NCBI GenBank assembly: GCA_910585645.1
Contig: CAJUFP010000098.1
Coordinates: 1-19,713 of the forward strand
Direction of reading: 5' to 3'
Length of the DNA stretch: 19,713 bases
Source of the DNA: an uncultured Hungatella sp.
Lineage (GTDB): Bacteria; Bacillota; Clostridia; Lachnospirales; Lachnospiraceae
This document shows positions 13,312 to 19,713 of this stretch, piece by piece. The position numbers and the translations under genes are program-made. Within the stretch, counting starts at the first letter, position 1. Every line of letters begins with the position of its first letter. The notes below the pieces were generated by a model that had not been told where the DNA came from, did not search any database, and saw only the letters and a list, made by a program, of their open reading frames with translations.

Positions 13312-15771
13312 ATGGAACGGAACTATATGAAGAATGACGCACTGGTGGAGTTGGATTTTATTACGGAACGGCATATGGCGTTTCACTCTCATGAAAACTT
13401 TGAGTTTCTGTTTGTGATCAGCGGGAAGCTGGTGATTACCATTGATGAGAATGTTTATCAGTTATCGCCAGGGGATATGCTTGTGGTGAATATTAACAGA
13501 AAGCACAGTTATAATGGCAGCCAGGAGATGGTTGCAGCCAGGTTTCTGATTTCCCATATGAAAGTGCGGGAACTGCTGGGACAGGAGCAGATTCTTTTCT
13601 GGTGCAATTCCACCATTGATCATAATGACGCATACCAGGAGATGCAAAGGCTGATTGTGAGAATATTGAATCAGTCCATGGGGGAACAGAGGAAAAACAG
13701 GCTTTATATGAACAGCATGTATTATCAGCTTTTGCATACGTTGTCAGAGAATTTTCTTTTGACGGAAGATCATGTACAGTATGAGGCGGAAAACAATAAA
13801 AATGATGCCCGTATCCAGGAAATCTTTTCGTATATCCGGGCAAATTACCGTCAGAACATTATGTTGGAGGATATTGCGAAACATTTATATTTATCGCCGA
13901 TTTATGTATCGAAATATATCAAACAGCAGTGCGGGATTAACTTTATGGAACTGCTGAATACGGTCCGCTTAAACCGGGCCATGGAGGATTTGATGTATTC
14001 CGACGACTCTGTGATGAAGATTGCGCTGGATAATGGGTTTGCCAGCGTTTCCGCATATAACAAGGTATTTAAAAAGGCATATGAAATGACTCCTTCGGAA
14101 TTTCGCAAGCAGAAAAGAACATATCGGAACGAGAATGCGGCCCAGGAACAAAAGACAAAAGATCTGATTCGGAAAAAGGTGGATGAGTATCTGGAGAAAA
14201 GGCTGTCCAATGGGATAAAGGAAGAGAAACTGTGGGAACAGACAGCAGAGATTGATGTGGAAGTCTGGGGTGAAAAAAAGTGGGACGGCTATTGCTGCCG
14301 GATGATCAACGCAGGGGCCGCAAAAGATCTGATGAATGCTATTTTTCAGGAACAGATCTTATCTTATCGGTCACGGATGGGATTTGAATATGTCAGATTT
14401 TGGGATATTTACGCGCCGGAATTGTATATTGACCTTCATGCGAAAAAGGAGCAGCAGAATTTCAGCCGGCTGAACAAAGTGACGGATTTTCTGGTAAAAA
14501 ATCATTTAAAACCCTATATAGAACTGGGATTTAAGCCCATCCGCATTTTAAAGACCACCGGGAAAGCGGTAAAGGAAGAAAAGAGGGAACCTGTATTTGC
14601 TTCTGTCAGGGAGATGGAAGAGTTTTACCGGGGGCTTATCACCAATTTTGTGAACCGCTATGGTTCTAAAGAAGTGTCCGGCTGGTATTTTGAATATTGG
14701 GAGGACACCAATGTCCATTATCATACTCTGGAGACTTACAGCTATAAAGCCATGGCAGAGGAAGGGCATAAACAGTATTTCCAGTATTTCAGTATCATCG
14801 CCGGGATTTTCCGTCAATGTCTGCCCCAGGTCCAAATCGGCGGCGGCGGATTTCCCGTAAGGCTGTACGGGGAAAATGGATTCGCGCAGATTTTGACCGT
14901 ATGGAAACAGGAAAAAGAGCTTCCGGATTTTATTTCTTTAAGCTGCTATCCTTACATACAGGAGAAAGAGGGGGACGTATATTACGAAAAACGAAACACG
15001 GATATGGAATTTGTCCTTCATAATATTGAACTGGCCAGGAATGCCATGGAAAAGGCGGATTTTCCGGAAGCGGAGCTTCATGTATCGGAGTACAGCTTAA
15101 CTTTGTCCAACCGGAACGTGATCAATGATAGCTGCATGAAAGGCGCGTATATGCTGTACAACGGTATTTCCTGCCTGGGAAAAGTTAATCTTATGGGGCA
15201 CTGGCTGTTTACGGATGCTTACGCGGATGACCAGGACACCGGAATGGTGCTGTTTGGCGGCTGCGGCTTGCTGTCAAGGGACGGAATCACAAAGCCTGCA
15301 TACTATGCCGTGGAATTTTTAAACCGGCTTTACTCAAAAGTTCTTCAGGAAAATCCTAATTATCTGGTAACCCGCAGCGAACGCGGCTCCCTCCGTCTTG
15401 TCTGCCATAATATGAAAAAGCCCAATTACTATTATTATGTTACGGATGAGGACAAGCTTCAGATCAAGGATTTGCCTATGATGAAGGATGACCGGGAGTG
15501 TTTGACGCTTCATATGAAGTTCGTTCATATGGCAGACGGAGTTTATACAATCAAGAAAAATTGTCTGAACCAGAATTGCGGCAGCGTTCAGGATAACTGG
15601 AAGAAATTAAATATGGAGCCGAACCTGACCATGAGGGAAATGGAGTATCTGAAAAATGTCAGTACCAGCGCGATTTCCATCAGTGAAGAGACAGCGAAAA
15701 ACGGCGCTTTGGAATTTGATATCCGGCTGGAACCGGATGAAATTCAGTATGTCCACATATTAATAAAATAG
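13312..15771 (+). CDS. AraC family regulator fused to a GH39-like glycosidase domain
   Basis: Protein of 819 residues with three parts. Residues 10-75 form an AraC-type cupin sensor (HMAFHSHENFEFLFVISGKL, with H25 and H27). Residues 165-269 hold the two AraC helix-turn-helix motifs. From about 290 to 690 is a GH39/beta-xylosidase-like barrel, followed by a beta-rich tail. In GH39 enzymes the acid/base lies in a WNEP motif; here the site reads FEYWEDTN (460-467), which puts D465 where the Glu is expected. The nucleophile-like Glu is present as E593 (HVSEYSLT). The domain may therefore sense a sugar rather than hydrolyse it. There is no signal peptide, so it is cytosolic. AAAGGGG lies 8 nt before the ATG. 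It is monocistronic, between two sugar operons that it may control. Confidence 0.9.
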   Translation: MERNYMKNDALVELDFITERHMAFHSHENFEFLFVISGKLVITIDENVYQLSPGDMLVVNINRKHSYNGSQEMVAARFLISHMKVRELLGQEQILFWCNSTIDHNDAYQEMQRLIVRILNQSMGEQRKNRLYMNSMYYQLLHTLSENFLLTEDHVQYEAENNKNDARIQEIFSYIRANYRQNIMLEDIAKHLYLSPIYVSKYIKQQCGINFMELLNTVRLNRAMEDLMYSDDSVMKIALDNGFASVSAYNKVFKKAYEMTPSEFRKQKRTYRNENAAQEQKTKDLIRKKVDEYLEKRLSNGIKEEKLWEQTAEIDVEVWGEKKWDGYCCRMINAGAAKDLMNAIFQEQILSYRSRMGFEYVRFWDIYAPELYIDLHAKKEQQNFSRLNKVTDFLVKNHLKPYIELGFKPIRILKTTGKAVKEEKREPVFASVREMEEFYRGLITNFVNRYGSKEVSGWYFEYWEDTNVHYHTLETYSYKAMAEEGHKQYFQYFSIIAGIFRQCLPQVQIGGGGFPVRLYGENGFAQILTVWKQEKELPDFISLSCYPYIQEKEGDVYYEKRNTDMEFVLHNIELARNAMEKADFPEAELHVSEYSLTLSNRNVINDSCMKGAYMLYNGISCLGKVNLMGHWLFTDAYADDQDTGMVLFGGCGLLSRDGITKPAYYAVEFLNRLYSKVLQENPNYLVTRSERGSLRLVCHNMKKPNYYYYVTDEDKLQIKDLPMMKDDRECLTLHMKFVHMADGVYTIKKNCLNQNCGSVQDNWKKLNMEPNLTMREMEYLKNVSTSAISISEETAKNGALEFDIRLEPDEIQYVHILIK

Positions 15772-15813
15772 AAAGTTGAAAAATAGATATCAATTCTTGG
15801 CATTTTCAAAAAG

Positions 15814-15848
15814 AGGATGTATTCCGGCAAAGAATACATCCTTTTTTT
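15814..15848 (+). terminator. Strong intrinsic terminator of the regulator gene
   Basis: AGGATGTATTC (15814-15824) pairs perfectly with GAATACATCCT (15832-15842) over a 7-nt loop, and seven T residues follow. It lies 42 nt after the regulator stop. Confidence 0.9.
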
Positions 15849-15951
15849 GTCCAAAATTGAGATGATTTGGGATGATTAACGGGAGGAAGATAAAGGAAGG
15901 AATCATTATAATAGAGATAACATAGATGGAAAGAAAGGTGGGAATACGGGG

Positions 15952-16635
15952 ATGAATCATGGGAAGTGTGGCATATGGAGGATGCTGATTTACTCTTTCG
16001 GAGTCATGGCGGTTTCTCTTGGGATTGTTTTGTGCAAAAAATGTAATCTTGGAATTTCTCCGGTCAGCAGTATTCCGTTTGTACTGGAGGAAATGACAGG
16101 ATTAAGCTTTGGGAAAATGACCATGCTGTTTCATATGATAAACACCGCCATTCAGCTAGTTCTGATGAAGAAAGTGTGGGATATGAAAATTTATCTGCAG
16201 ATTCCTCTTGGCCTTGTGTTTGGCATTGTCATTGATTTTTTTCAAAGGCAGGTGGTGTTTGACGGAAATTATCTGGTTTATCAGATTACGGCGCTGGTTC
16301 TCAGTATATTTTTTACCGCATTGGGAATGGTCTGTATGCTTCACATGAATTTGATTCAGAACCCGCCGGACGGGGTTGTAAAATGTTTTTGTGACAGGAC
16401 AGGCCTTGAGCTGGGAAAGGGAAAGATTTATTATGATTGTTTTTGTGTCATGATCTCTATGGTCCTGGGAATTGTCTTTTTAAAGAAGATTCGGGGCTTT
16501 GGAGTGGCAACGGTCTTATCGGCAATCTTTGTGGGAAAGACAATTAGCTGGATTAGGATGGTATTGGAGCAGGTTCAAAGGCAGGTAAATTCGGATAAAC
16601 GGATGGCCGCTTTGCAAAATAAAAATTTAAAATAA
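15952..16635 (+). CDS. YczE/YitT-like (DUF6198-type) membrane protein
   Basis: Integral membrane protein of 227 residues with about five hydrophobic helices. It starts MLIYSFGVMAVSLGIVLCKK with the NLGISPVSSIPFVL motif, which marks the YczE/YyaS/YitT group. A second family-like segment NLIQNPPDGVVKCF lies near residues 135-150. The last 25 residues are charged and cytoplasmic. The molecular role of the group is not established; transport has been proposed. It is the first gene of the four-gene run ending at 19012 and lies 14 nt before a sugar isomerase-like gene, so transport of a sugar or its product is possible here. A TATAAT at 15907-15912 lies upstream but lacks a good -35 box. The ribosome binding site (AAGGTGGG) is modest. 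Confidence 0.8.
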   Translation: MNHGKCGIWRMLIYSFGVMAVSLGIVLCKKCNLGISPVSSIPFVLEEMTGLSFGKMTMLFHMINTAIQLVLMKKVWDMKIYLQIPLGLVFGIVIDFFQRQVVFDGNYLVYQITALVLSIFFTALGMVCMLHMNLIQNPPDGVVKCFCDRTGLELGKGKIYYDCFCVMISMVLGIVFLKKIRGFGVATVLSAIFVGKTISWIRMVLEQVQRQVNSDKRMAALQNKNLK

Positions 16636-16649
16636 AAGGAGAGAGAACA

Positions 16650-17570
16650 ATGTTACTGGGACTTGTAAGTGCGATTGCGGATGGAATGAATTATGAGGAA
16701 ATGATGGATTTGGTGGCAGACAGCGGGCTGGAGTGCGTGGAGGTGGCGTGCTGGCCTGCCGGGAAGGCGGAACGGAGGTATGCCGGAGTCAGCCATATTG
16801 ATGTGGAAAGGGTATTGGAGGATGACGGGTATGCCAGGCATATCCTGGATTACGCAAAACAGAAGAAGGTAAAGATTTCATCTCTTGCCTATTACCCCAA
16901 TACCATGGATGGGAATCTTGAGAAGCGGGAGATTGCCGTAGAACATATAAAGAAGCTTATCTGCGCATCCGCGAAACTGGGAATCAATATGGTTACTACC
17001 TTTATCGGCCGGGAACAGTCAAAGACCGTGGAGGAGAACCTGAAACTGGTAAAGGAAATTTGGCCGCCCATAATCGCCCTGGCGGAAGAGAAGAAGGTGA
17101 AAATCGCCATCGAAAACTGCCCTATGTTATTCGGAGCCGATCAGTGGCCGGGAGGACAGAATCTGATGACCACGCCTGCCATTTGGAGAAAAGTGTTTGA
17201 GATTCTGCCAAGTAAGAATCTGGGGCTTAACTATGATCCCTCTCATTTTGTGTGGCAGATGATGGACTATATTCAGCCGATTTATGAGTTTAAAGATAAG
17301 ATTTTCCATGTACATTATAAAGATATCAAGATTTATCCGGACCGTCTAAAACAGACAGGCATTATGGGATATCCACTGGATTTTATGTCCCCGAAGCTTC
17401 CGGGACTGGGCGATGTGGATTGGGGCAAATACGTTTCGGCCCTTACGGATATCGGCTATGACGGATGTAGCTGTATTGAGGTTGAGGATAAAGCCTTTGA
17501 GGGTTCCGTGGAGGATGTGAAGCGGTCTGTCGTGTTAAGCACAAGATATCTGCGTAACTTTGTCGGGTGA
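16650..17570 (+). CDS. Sugar phosphate isomerase/epimerase family protein
   Basis: Xylose isomerase-like TIM barrel, 306 residues, cytosolic. A divalent metal site is visible: E155 (IAIENCPM), D196 and H199 (NYDPSHFVW), H222 (HVHYKD) and E277 (CIEVED). Family members include keto-sugar epimerases, hydroxypyruvate isomerase, inosose dehydratase and 3-keto-glycoside epimerases or hydratases. The SHFVWQMMD and HVHYKDIKI segments resemble the 3-keto-glycoside/IolE-like subgroup, but this is only a loose match. It is shorter than the deglycosidase alpha-type protein at 4158 and has no beta-type partner, so it is not a second deglycosidase. AGGAGAG is placed well before the ATG. The amidohydrolase gene follows almost directly. 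Confidence 0.88.
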   Translation: MLLGLVSAIADGMNYEEMMDLVADSGLECVEVACWPAGKAERRYAGVSHIDVERVLEDDGYARHILDYAKQKKVKISSLAYYPNTMDGNLEKREIAVEHIKKLICASAKLGINMVTTFIGREQSKTVEENLKLVKEIWPPIIALAEEKKVKIAIENCPMLFGADQWPGGQNLMTTPAIWRKVFEILPSKNLGLNYDPSHFVWQMMDYIQPIYEFKDKIFHVHYKDIKIYPDRLKQTGIMGYPLDFMSPKLPGLGDVDWGKYVSALTDIGYDGCSCIEVEDKAFEGSVEDVKRSVVLSTRYLRNFVG

Positions 17571-17577
17571 GAAAGGG

Positions 17578-18357
17578 ATGATGGAAATGCGTATTGACGC
17601 TCATGTGCATATTGCCGTGAAAGAGGGGGAGAACCCTATGTCCAGGCCGGAGAATGTCATCCGGTCTATGGACTTAAACGGCATTGACAAAATTGTCTGC
17701 TTTACCTTCGGTACAGGGCTGGAGGACCAGAAGAGGCTGGCTGAAGCCATCGCGCCTTATGGGGACAGAATGATTCCCCTGGCCTATGTGGGGCCCAGGG
17801 AGAGAGACTGCGCAGACCAGCTTTTGTACTGTCTGGACAAGCTGAATTTTCAGGGCGTGAAGCTTCACCCTTATGTTTCTAATTTTTGTGTCGCGGATAT
17901 TGTGCTGTTAAGCCCTATTTTTCAGATTCTTGAGGAGAGACAGTCCTATGCGGTTATCCACTGCGCCAGCGAGGATTTCCGCAATCATCCGTCTATGTTT
18001 GAAAGGCTGGGGAGGAGTTTTCCCAATGTACTGATTCAGATGGCCCATATGGGGGAAGTCATGTCTACCAAATATGCCGTTGATGTGGCCAGGCGCGTTC
18101 CCAACATATATCTTGACACGGCCATCTGCTCTTATGCCGCTGTGAGAAGGGCGCTGGCTCATTGCCCGGATAAGGTGTTTATGGGCTGCGATTATCCGTT
18201 CTATAAGTTTGAGATGGAGATTTATAAACAGATTCTGGTGGCAGAGGATACGGGTATGAAACAAGAGATTGATGACATTATGGGTGGCAATTTTGCCAAT
18301 GCGTTTGTAATTGATGAAAACAATCATATTCAGCACAGGCCTTTTGATGCCGGATGA
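17578..18357 (+). CDS. Amidohydrolase family protein (amidohydrolase 2 type)
   Basis: Metal-dependent hydrolase or lyase of about 259 residues. The N-terminal HxH metal motif is in RIDAHVHIA (H9 and H11). Further conserved elements are GVKLHPY, VIHCA, MAHMG and MGCDYPF, whose Asp is the last metal/catalytic residue. This matches the amidohydrolase 2 group, which contains TIM-barrel decarboxylases, lactonases and uncharacterised hydrolases. Start choice is uncertain: ATG codons at 17578, 17581 and 17587 are all possible, and the last has the best distance from AAAGGG. The 5' end lies 7 nt after the isomerase stop. A lactone or keto-acid product from the neighbouring isomerase is a reasonable substrate guess, no more. 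Confidence 0.83.
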   Translation: MMEMRIDAHVHIAVKEGENPMSRPENVIRSMDLNGIDKIVCFTFGTGLEDQKRLAEAIAPYGDRMIPLAYVGPRERDCADQLLYCLDKLNFQGVKLHPYVSNFCVADIVLLSPIFQILEERQSYAVIHCASEDFRNHPSMFERLGRSFPNVLIQMAHMGEVMSTKYAVDVARRVPNIYLDTAICSYAAVRRALAHCPDKVFMGCDYPFYKFEMEIYKQILVAEDTGMKQEIDDIMGGNFANAFVIDENNHIQHRPFDAG

Positions 18358-18367
18358 GGTGTGGAGA

Positions 18368-19012
18368 GTGAAAAAAGTAACGTTTTATTATGTGCGTCAT
18401 GGAGAGACGCTGTTCAATGTTCTCAATCGGATGCAGGGATGGTGCGATTCTCCGCTGACGGATAAGGGCATTGGTGATGCAGAGGAAGCGAAAGAACTGT
18501 TAAAACGTGTGCCGTTGAAAGCGGCTTACGTGTCAACCAGTGAGCGGTGCCGGGATACCTGCGCCATTATCGTGGAAGGGCGGAATATTCCGGTTTATGA
18601 ACGAAAGGGGCTGAAAGAGGTTAACTTCGGAACCTGGGAGGGCGTAAAGGTGGATACGCATTTGGAGGAAATCAACCGCAGGCGGGGAAACGGCATTCAC
18701 TGGGACGACTGCGGCGGTGACGGTGATGAGACTTTTGGAAAGCGTATAAAAGAAACGTATGAAAGGATTTATAAGGAGTGTGGTGACGGTGATGAGATCT
18801 TAATTGTCTCCCATGGAGCGGCGTGGCTGTGGATGCAGAGGATTTTGCTGGGGGTTGACAGCGGGGCCTATGGCAAACTGAGGGAGGAGAAGGGGCTGGT
18901 GAAGCTGCCGAATGGTTTTAACGGCGTTTTCTCCTGCACGGACGGGGTGTGGCGTCTGGAACAGGTGCCGGGACTTGGCAGTGAGGAGATTGCTTCCCTT
19001 TATTGCCAGTGA
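18368..19012 (+). CDS. Histidine phosphatase (phosphoglycerate mutase-like) family protein
   Basis: Cytosolic phosphatase of 214 residues. The phosphohistidine motif is YYVRHGET (R10-H11-G12-E13). R60 in STSERCRDT, E84 in LKEVNFGTWEG and H149 in IVSHGAAW complete the active site of the branch 1 histidine phosphatases. Members dephosphorylate sugar phosphates, phosphoglycerate or nucleotides. A GTG start at 18368 is chosen: GAGG at 18356-18359 is 8 nt upstream and the protein then begins MKKVTFYYVRHGE, normal for the family. The frame is open to 18311 inside the previous gene. It lies 10 nt after the amidohydrolase and ends the run; no terminator is seen after it. Confidence 0.9.
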   Translation: MKKVTFYYVRHGETLFNVLNRMQGWCDSPLTDKGIGDAEEAKELLKRVPLKAAYVSTSERCRDTCAIIVEGRNIPVYERKGLKEVNFGTWEGVKVDTHLEEINRRRGNGIHWDDCGGDGDETFGKRIKETYERIYKECGDGDEILIVSHGAAWLWMQRILLGVDSGAYGKLREEKGLVKLPNGFNGVFSCTDGVWRLEQVPGLGSEEIASLYCQ

Positions 19013-19055
19013 AAGAATAAGATTTTGTTAAAGGGTAAGAGACAAATGAAAAACG

Positions 19056-19271
19056 TTCCGCTCCCAAACGGTAATCCGCGGAAACATGAACGTAACTGGC
19101 AATCGCCACAACCTCATAATCCGGCCCAAACCGCTTCCCCTGCTCAATCCTTAAAAATGTCAGATCGGTAAATTCAAACCCTTTTGTCTGCAGCCGCGCG
19201 GCAAGGGTTTTGTGAGAGATTCCTCTCATGGTGGATAAGACAAAATCCGAGCTGAAAGGGGGGAAGAGAAC
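19056..19271 (-). pseudogene. Truncated XRE family helix-turn-helix fragment
   Basis: On the minus strand the frame reads ISHKTLAARLQTKGFEF, then LRIEQGKRFGPDYEVVAIAS and VHVSADYRLG, a near-complete XRE (Cro/CI) DNA-binding domain. ATG at 19229 lies inside the domain, a few residues before helix 2. The frame is open upstream only to a stop at 19272-19274 and offers no good start for helix 1. Downstream it loses family resemblance after residue 58 and runs antisense into the phosphatase gene. It is best read as a remnant of a regulator gene that lost both ends. Confidence 0.5.
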
Positions 19272-19290
19272 TTAAGCGGGGCAATCTCTA

Positions 19291-19643
19291 TTGGAAGCGG
19301 GGAGATATCAGTTTATCCGCCTGCCGGGAAGAACCAGATGGGGAGTGCTGGTGGGGAGTGGGGAAAACGGTCTGCTTTATGAGATTGATTCCTCCGGGTC
19401 TGCATCAAAGGATACTGCGAAGGACATCCTGCCCCGGAGATCCAGTATATTGAGTGGGGCCATGATGATGAGGAGGAATGTGACTGCGAGGAACTAAACC
19501 AGGAGCTGCATGACAAAACATGGGATGGCTGGAATAGGGAAGTAGAAAAGTGCAAACAGCTTGTAAAAGAAGAAGGCTATTTCCTCAATAAAAATATATT
19601 GTCATTTCAGCGCCGTTTCGGTATAATAATGGTAAGAAATTGA
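19291..19643 (+). pseudogene. Frameshifted remnant of an unidentified small gene
   Basis: Two reading frames look coding in succession. The first (19291 to about 19385) gives RYQFIRLPGRTRWGVLVGSG and GLLYEID. The second, open from 19389 to the TGA at 19641-19643, gives an acidic stretch IQYIEWGHDDEEECDCEEL and then WDGWNREVEKCKQLVKEEGY. Neither half has a full set of start and stop with a ribosome binding site. A single frameshift near 19386 would join them into one acidic protein. The family is not recognised. Confidence 0.35.
19599..19627 (+). promoter_or_regulatory. Near-consensus sigma-A promoter
   Basis: TTGTCA (19599-19604) and a perfect TATAAT (19622-19627) are spaced by 17 bp. Transcription would start near 19634. 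It lies within the 3' part of the decayed ORF and points to a gene beginning at the window edge. Confidence 0.7.
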
Positions 19644-19681
19644 CTTGGCACACACATGTCGGTCAGCCGGGAAAGGAGTGG

Positions 19682-19713
19682 ATGGTTAAGGATGGCAGCA
19701 GTAAACAGGGAAC
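19682..19713 (+). CDS. Possible start of a gene running off the window
   Basis: Downstream of the strong promoter, AAGGAG at 19673-19678 is followed by ATG at 19682 and another at 19692. The first is rather close to the ribosome binding site and the second rather far. Only about ten codons are available, so no product can be named and the frame is uncertain. Confidence 0.3.
   Translation, partial: MVKDGSSKQG

Larger units (their letters stand above)
19013..19681. other. Gene-poor tail with decayed fragments
   Basis: No intact gene is supported in this 670-bp stretch. It holds an antisense fragment of an XRE helix-turn-helix gene (19056-19271), a frameshifted coding remnant on the + strand (19291-19643) and a near-consensus promoter (19599-19627). 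No clear terminator is seen for the phosphatase gene on the left. Confidence 0.6.

Noticed and set aside
15907..15912. Perfect TATAAT upstream of the YczE-type gene
   Set aside because: No acceptable -35 hexamer lies 16-18 bp upstream and there is no extended -10 TG, so it is not listed as a promoter feature. It may still be used with an activator.
4158..17570. The isomerase-like proteins at 4158 and 16650 as duplicate deglycosidase alpha subunits
   Set aside because: They differ in length (377 versus 306) and in the sequence around each metal ligand, and only the first has a DUF6379 partner.
1..19713. CRISPR array, insertion sequence, prophage genes, tRNA or rRNA
   Set aside because: No regularly spaced repeats, transposase or integrase motifs, or tRNA-like cloverleaf with a conserved T-loop were found anywhere in the window.

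Overview
The window looks like a chromosomal stretch of a Gram-positive anaerobic gut Clostridium, most likely a Lachnospiraceae relative. The grounds are moderate GC, strong AGGAGG-type ribosome binding sites, short intergenic gaps, T-tailed hairpin terminators and a gene content rich in sugar isomerases, Gfo/Idh/MocA dehydrogenases and AraC regulators. Every intact gene reads on the + strand. No rRNA, tRNA, CRISPR array or insertion sequence was seen. The species cannot be named from this sequence alone.

Layout. (1) Positions 229-3405 hold a small redox operon: a good sigma-A promoter, an SDR oxidoreductase, two aldo/keto reductases from different subfamilies, a coupled 48-codon ORF and a terminator. 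(2) Positions 3406-3684 are a regulatory gap with two overlapping inverted repeats and a weak cre-like site. (3) Positions 3685-13192 are a long catabolic operon. It opens with a DUF6379/C-glycoside deglycosidase beta-type small protein, a TIM-barrel alpha-type subunit and a Gfo/Idh/MocA oxidoreductase. A complete peptide-type ABC importer follows (lipoprotein, two permeases, two ATPases), then a second Gfo/Idh/MocA oxidoreductase and a terminator. A strong hairpin terminator also lies inside the operon, between the binding protein and permease genes. (4) Positions 13205-15848 hold a monocistronic regulator with its own promoter, a 12-bp inverted repeat in its leader and a terminator. The protein fuses a cupin, an AraC helix-turn-helix and a GH39-like domain. 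(5) Positions 15952-19012 hold a YczE/DUF6198-type membrane protein, a second sugar phosphate isomerase-like protein, an amidohydrolase and a histidine phosphatase. (6) From 19013 to the end there are decayed fragments (an antisense XRE remnant and a frameshifted ORF), then a near-consensus promoter for a gene that runs off the window.

How the genes may work together (inference). The lipoprotein and importer would capture a glycoside. The first Gfo/Idh enzyme would oxidise the sugar at C3. The alpha/beta pair would then eliminate the aglycone, as in the DgpABC, DfgABCDE and CarABC systems for C-glycosides and related 3-keto-glycoside eliminations. The second Gfo/Idh enzyme, the SDR, the aldo/keto reductases and the second isomerase would process or reduce the released keto-sugar. 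The AraC-GH39 protein is a plausible sugar-sensing activator. The actual substrate cannot be read from the sequence.
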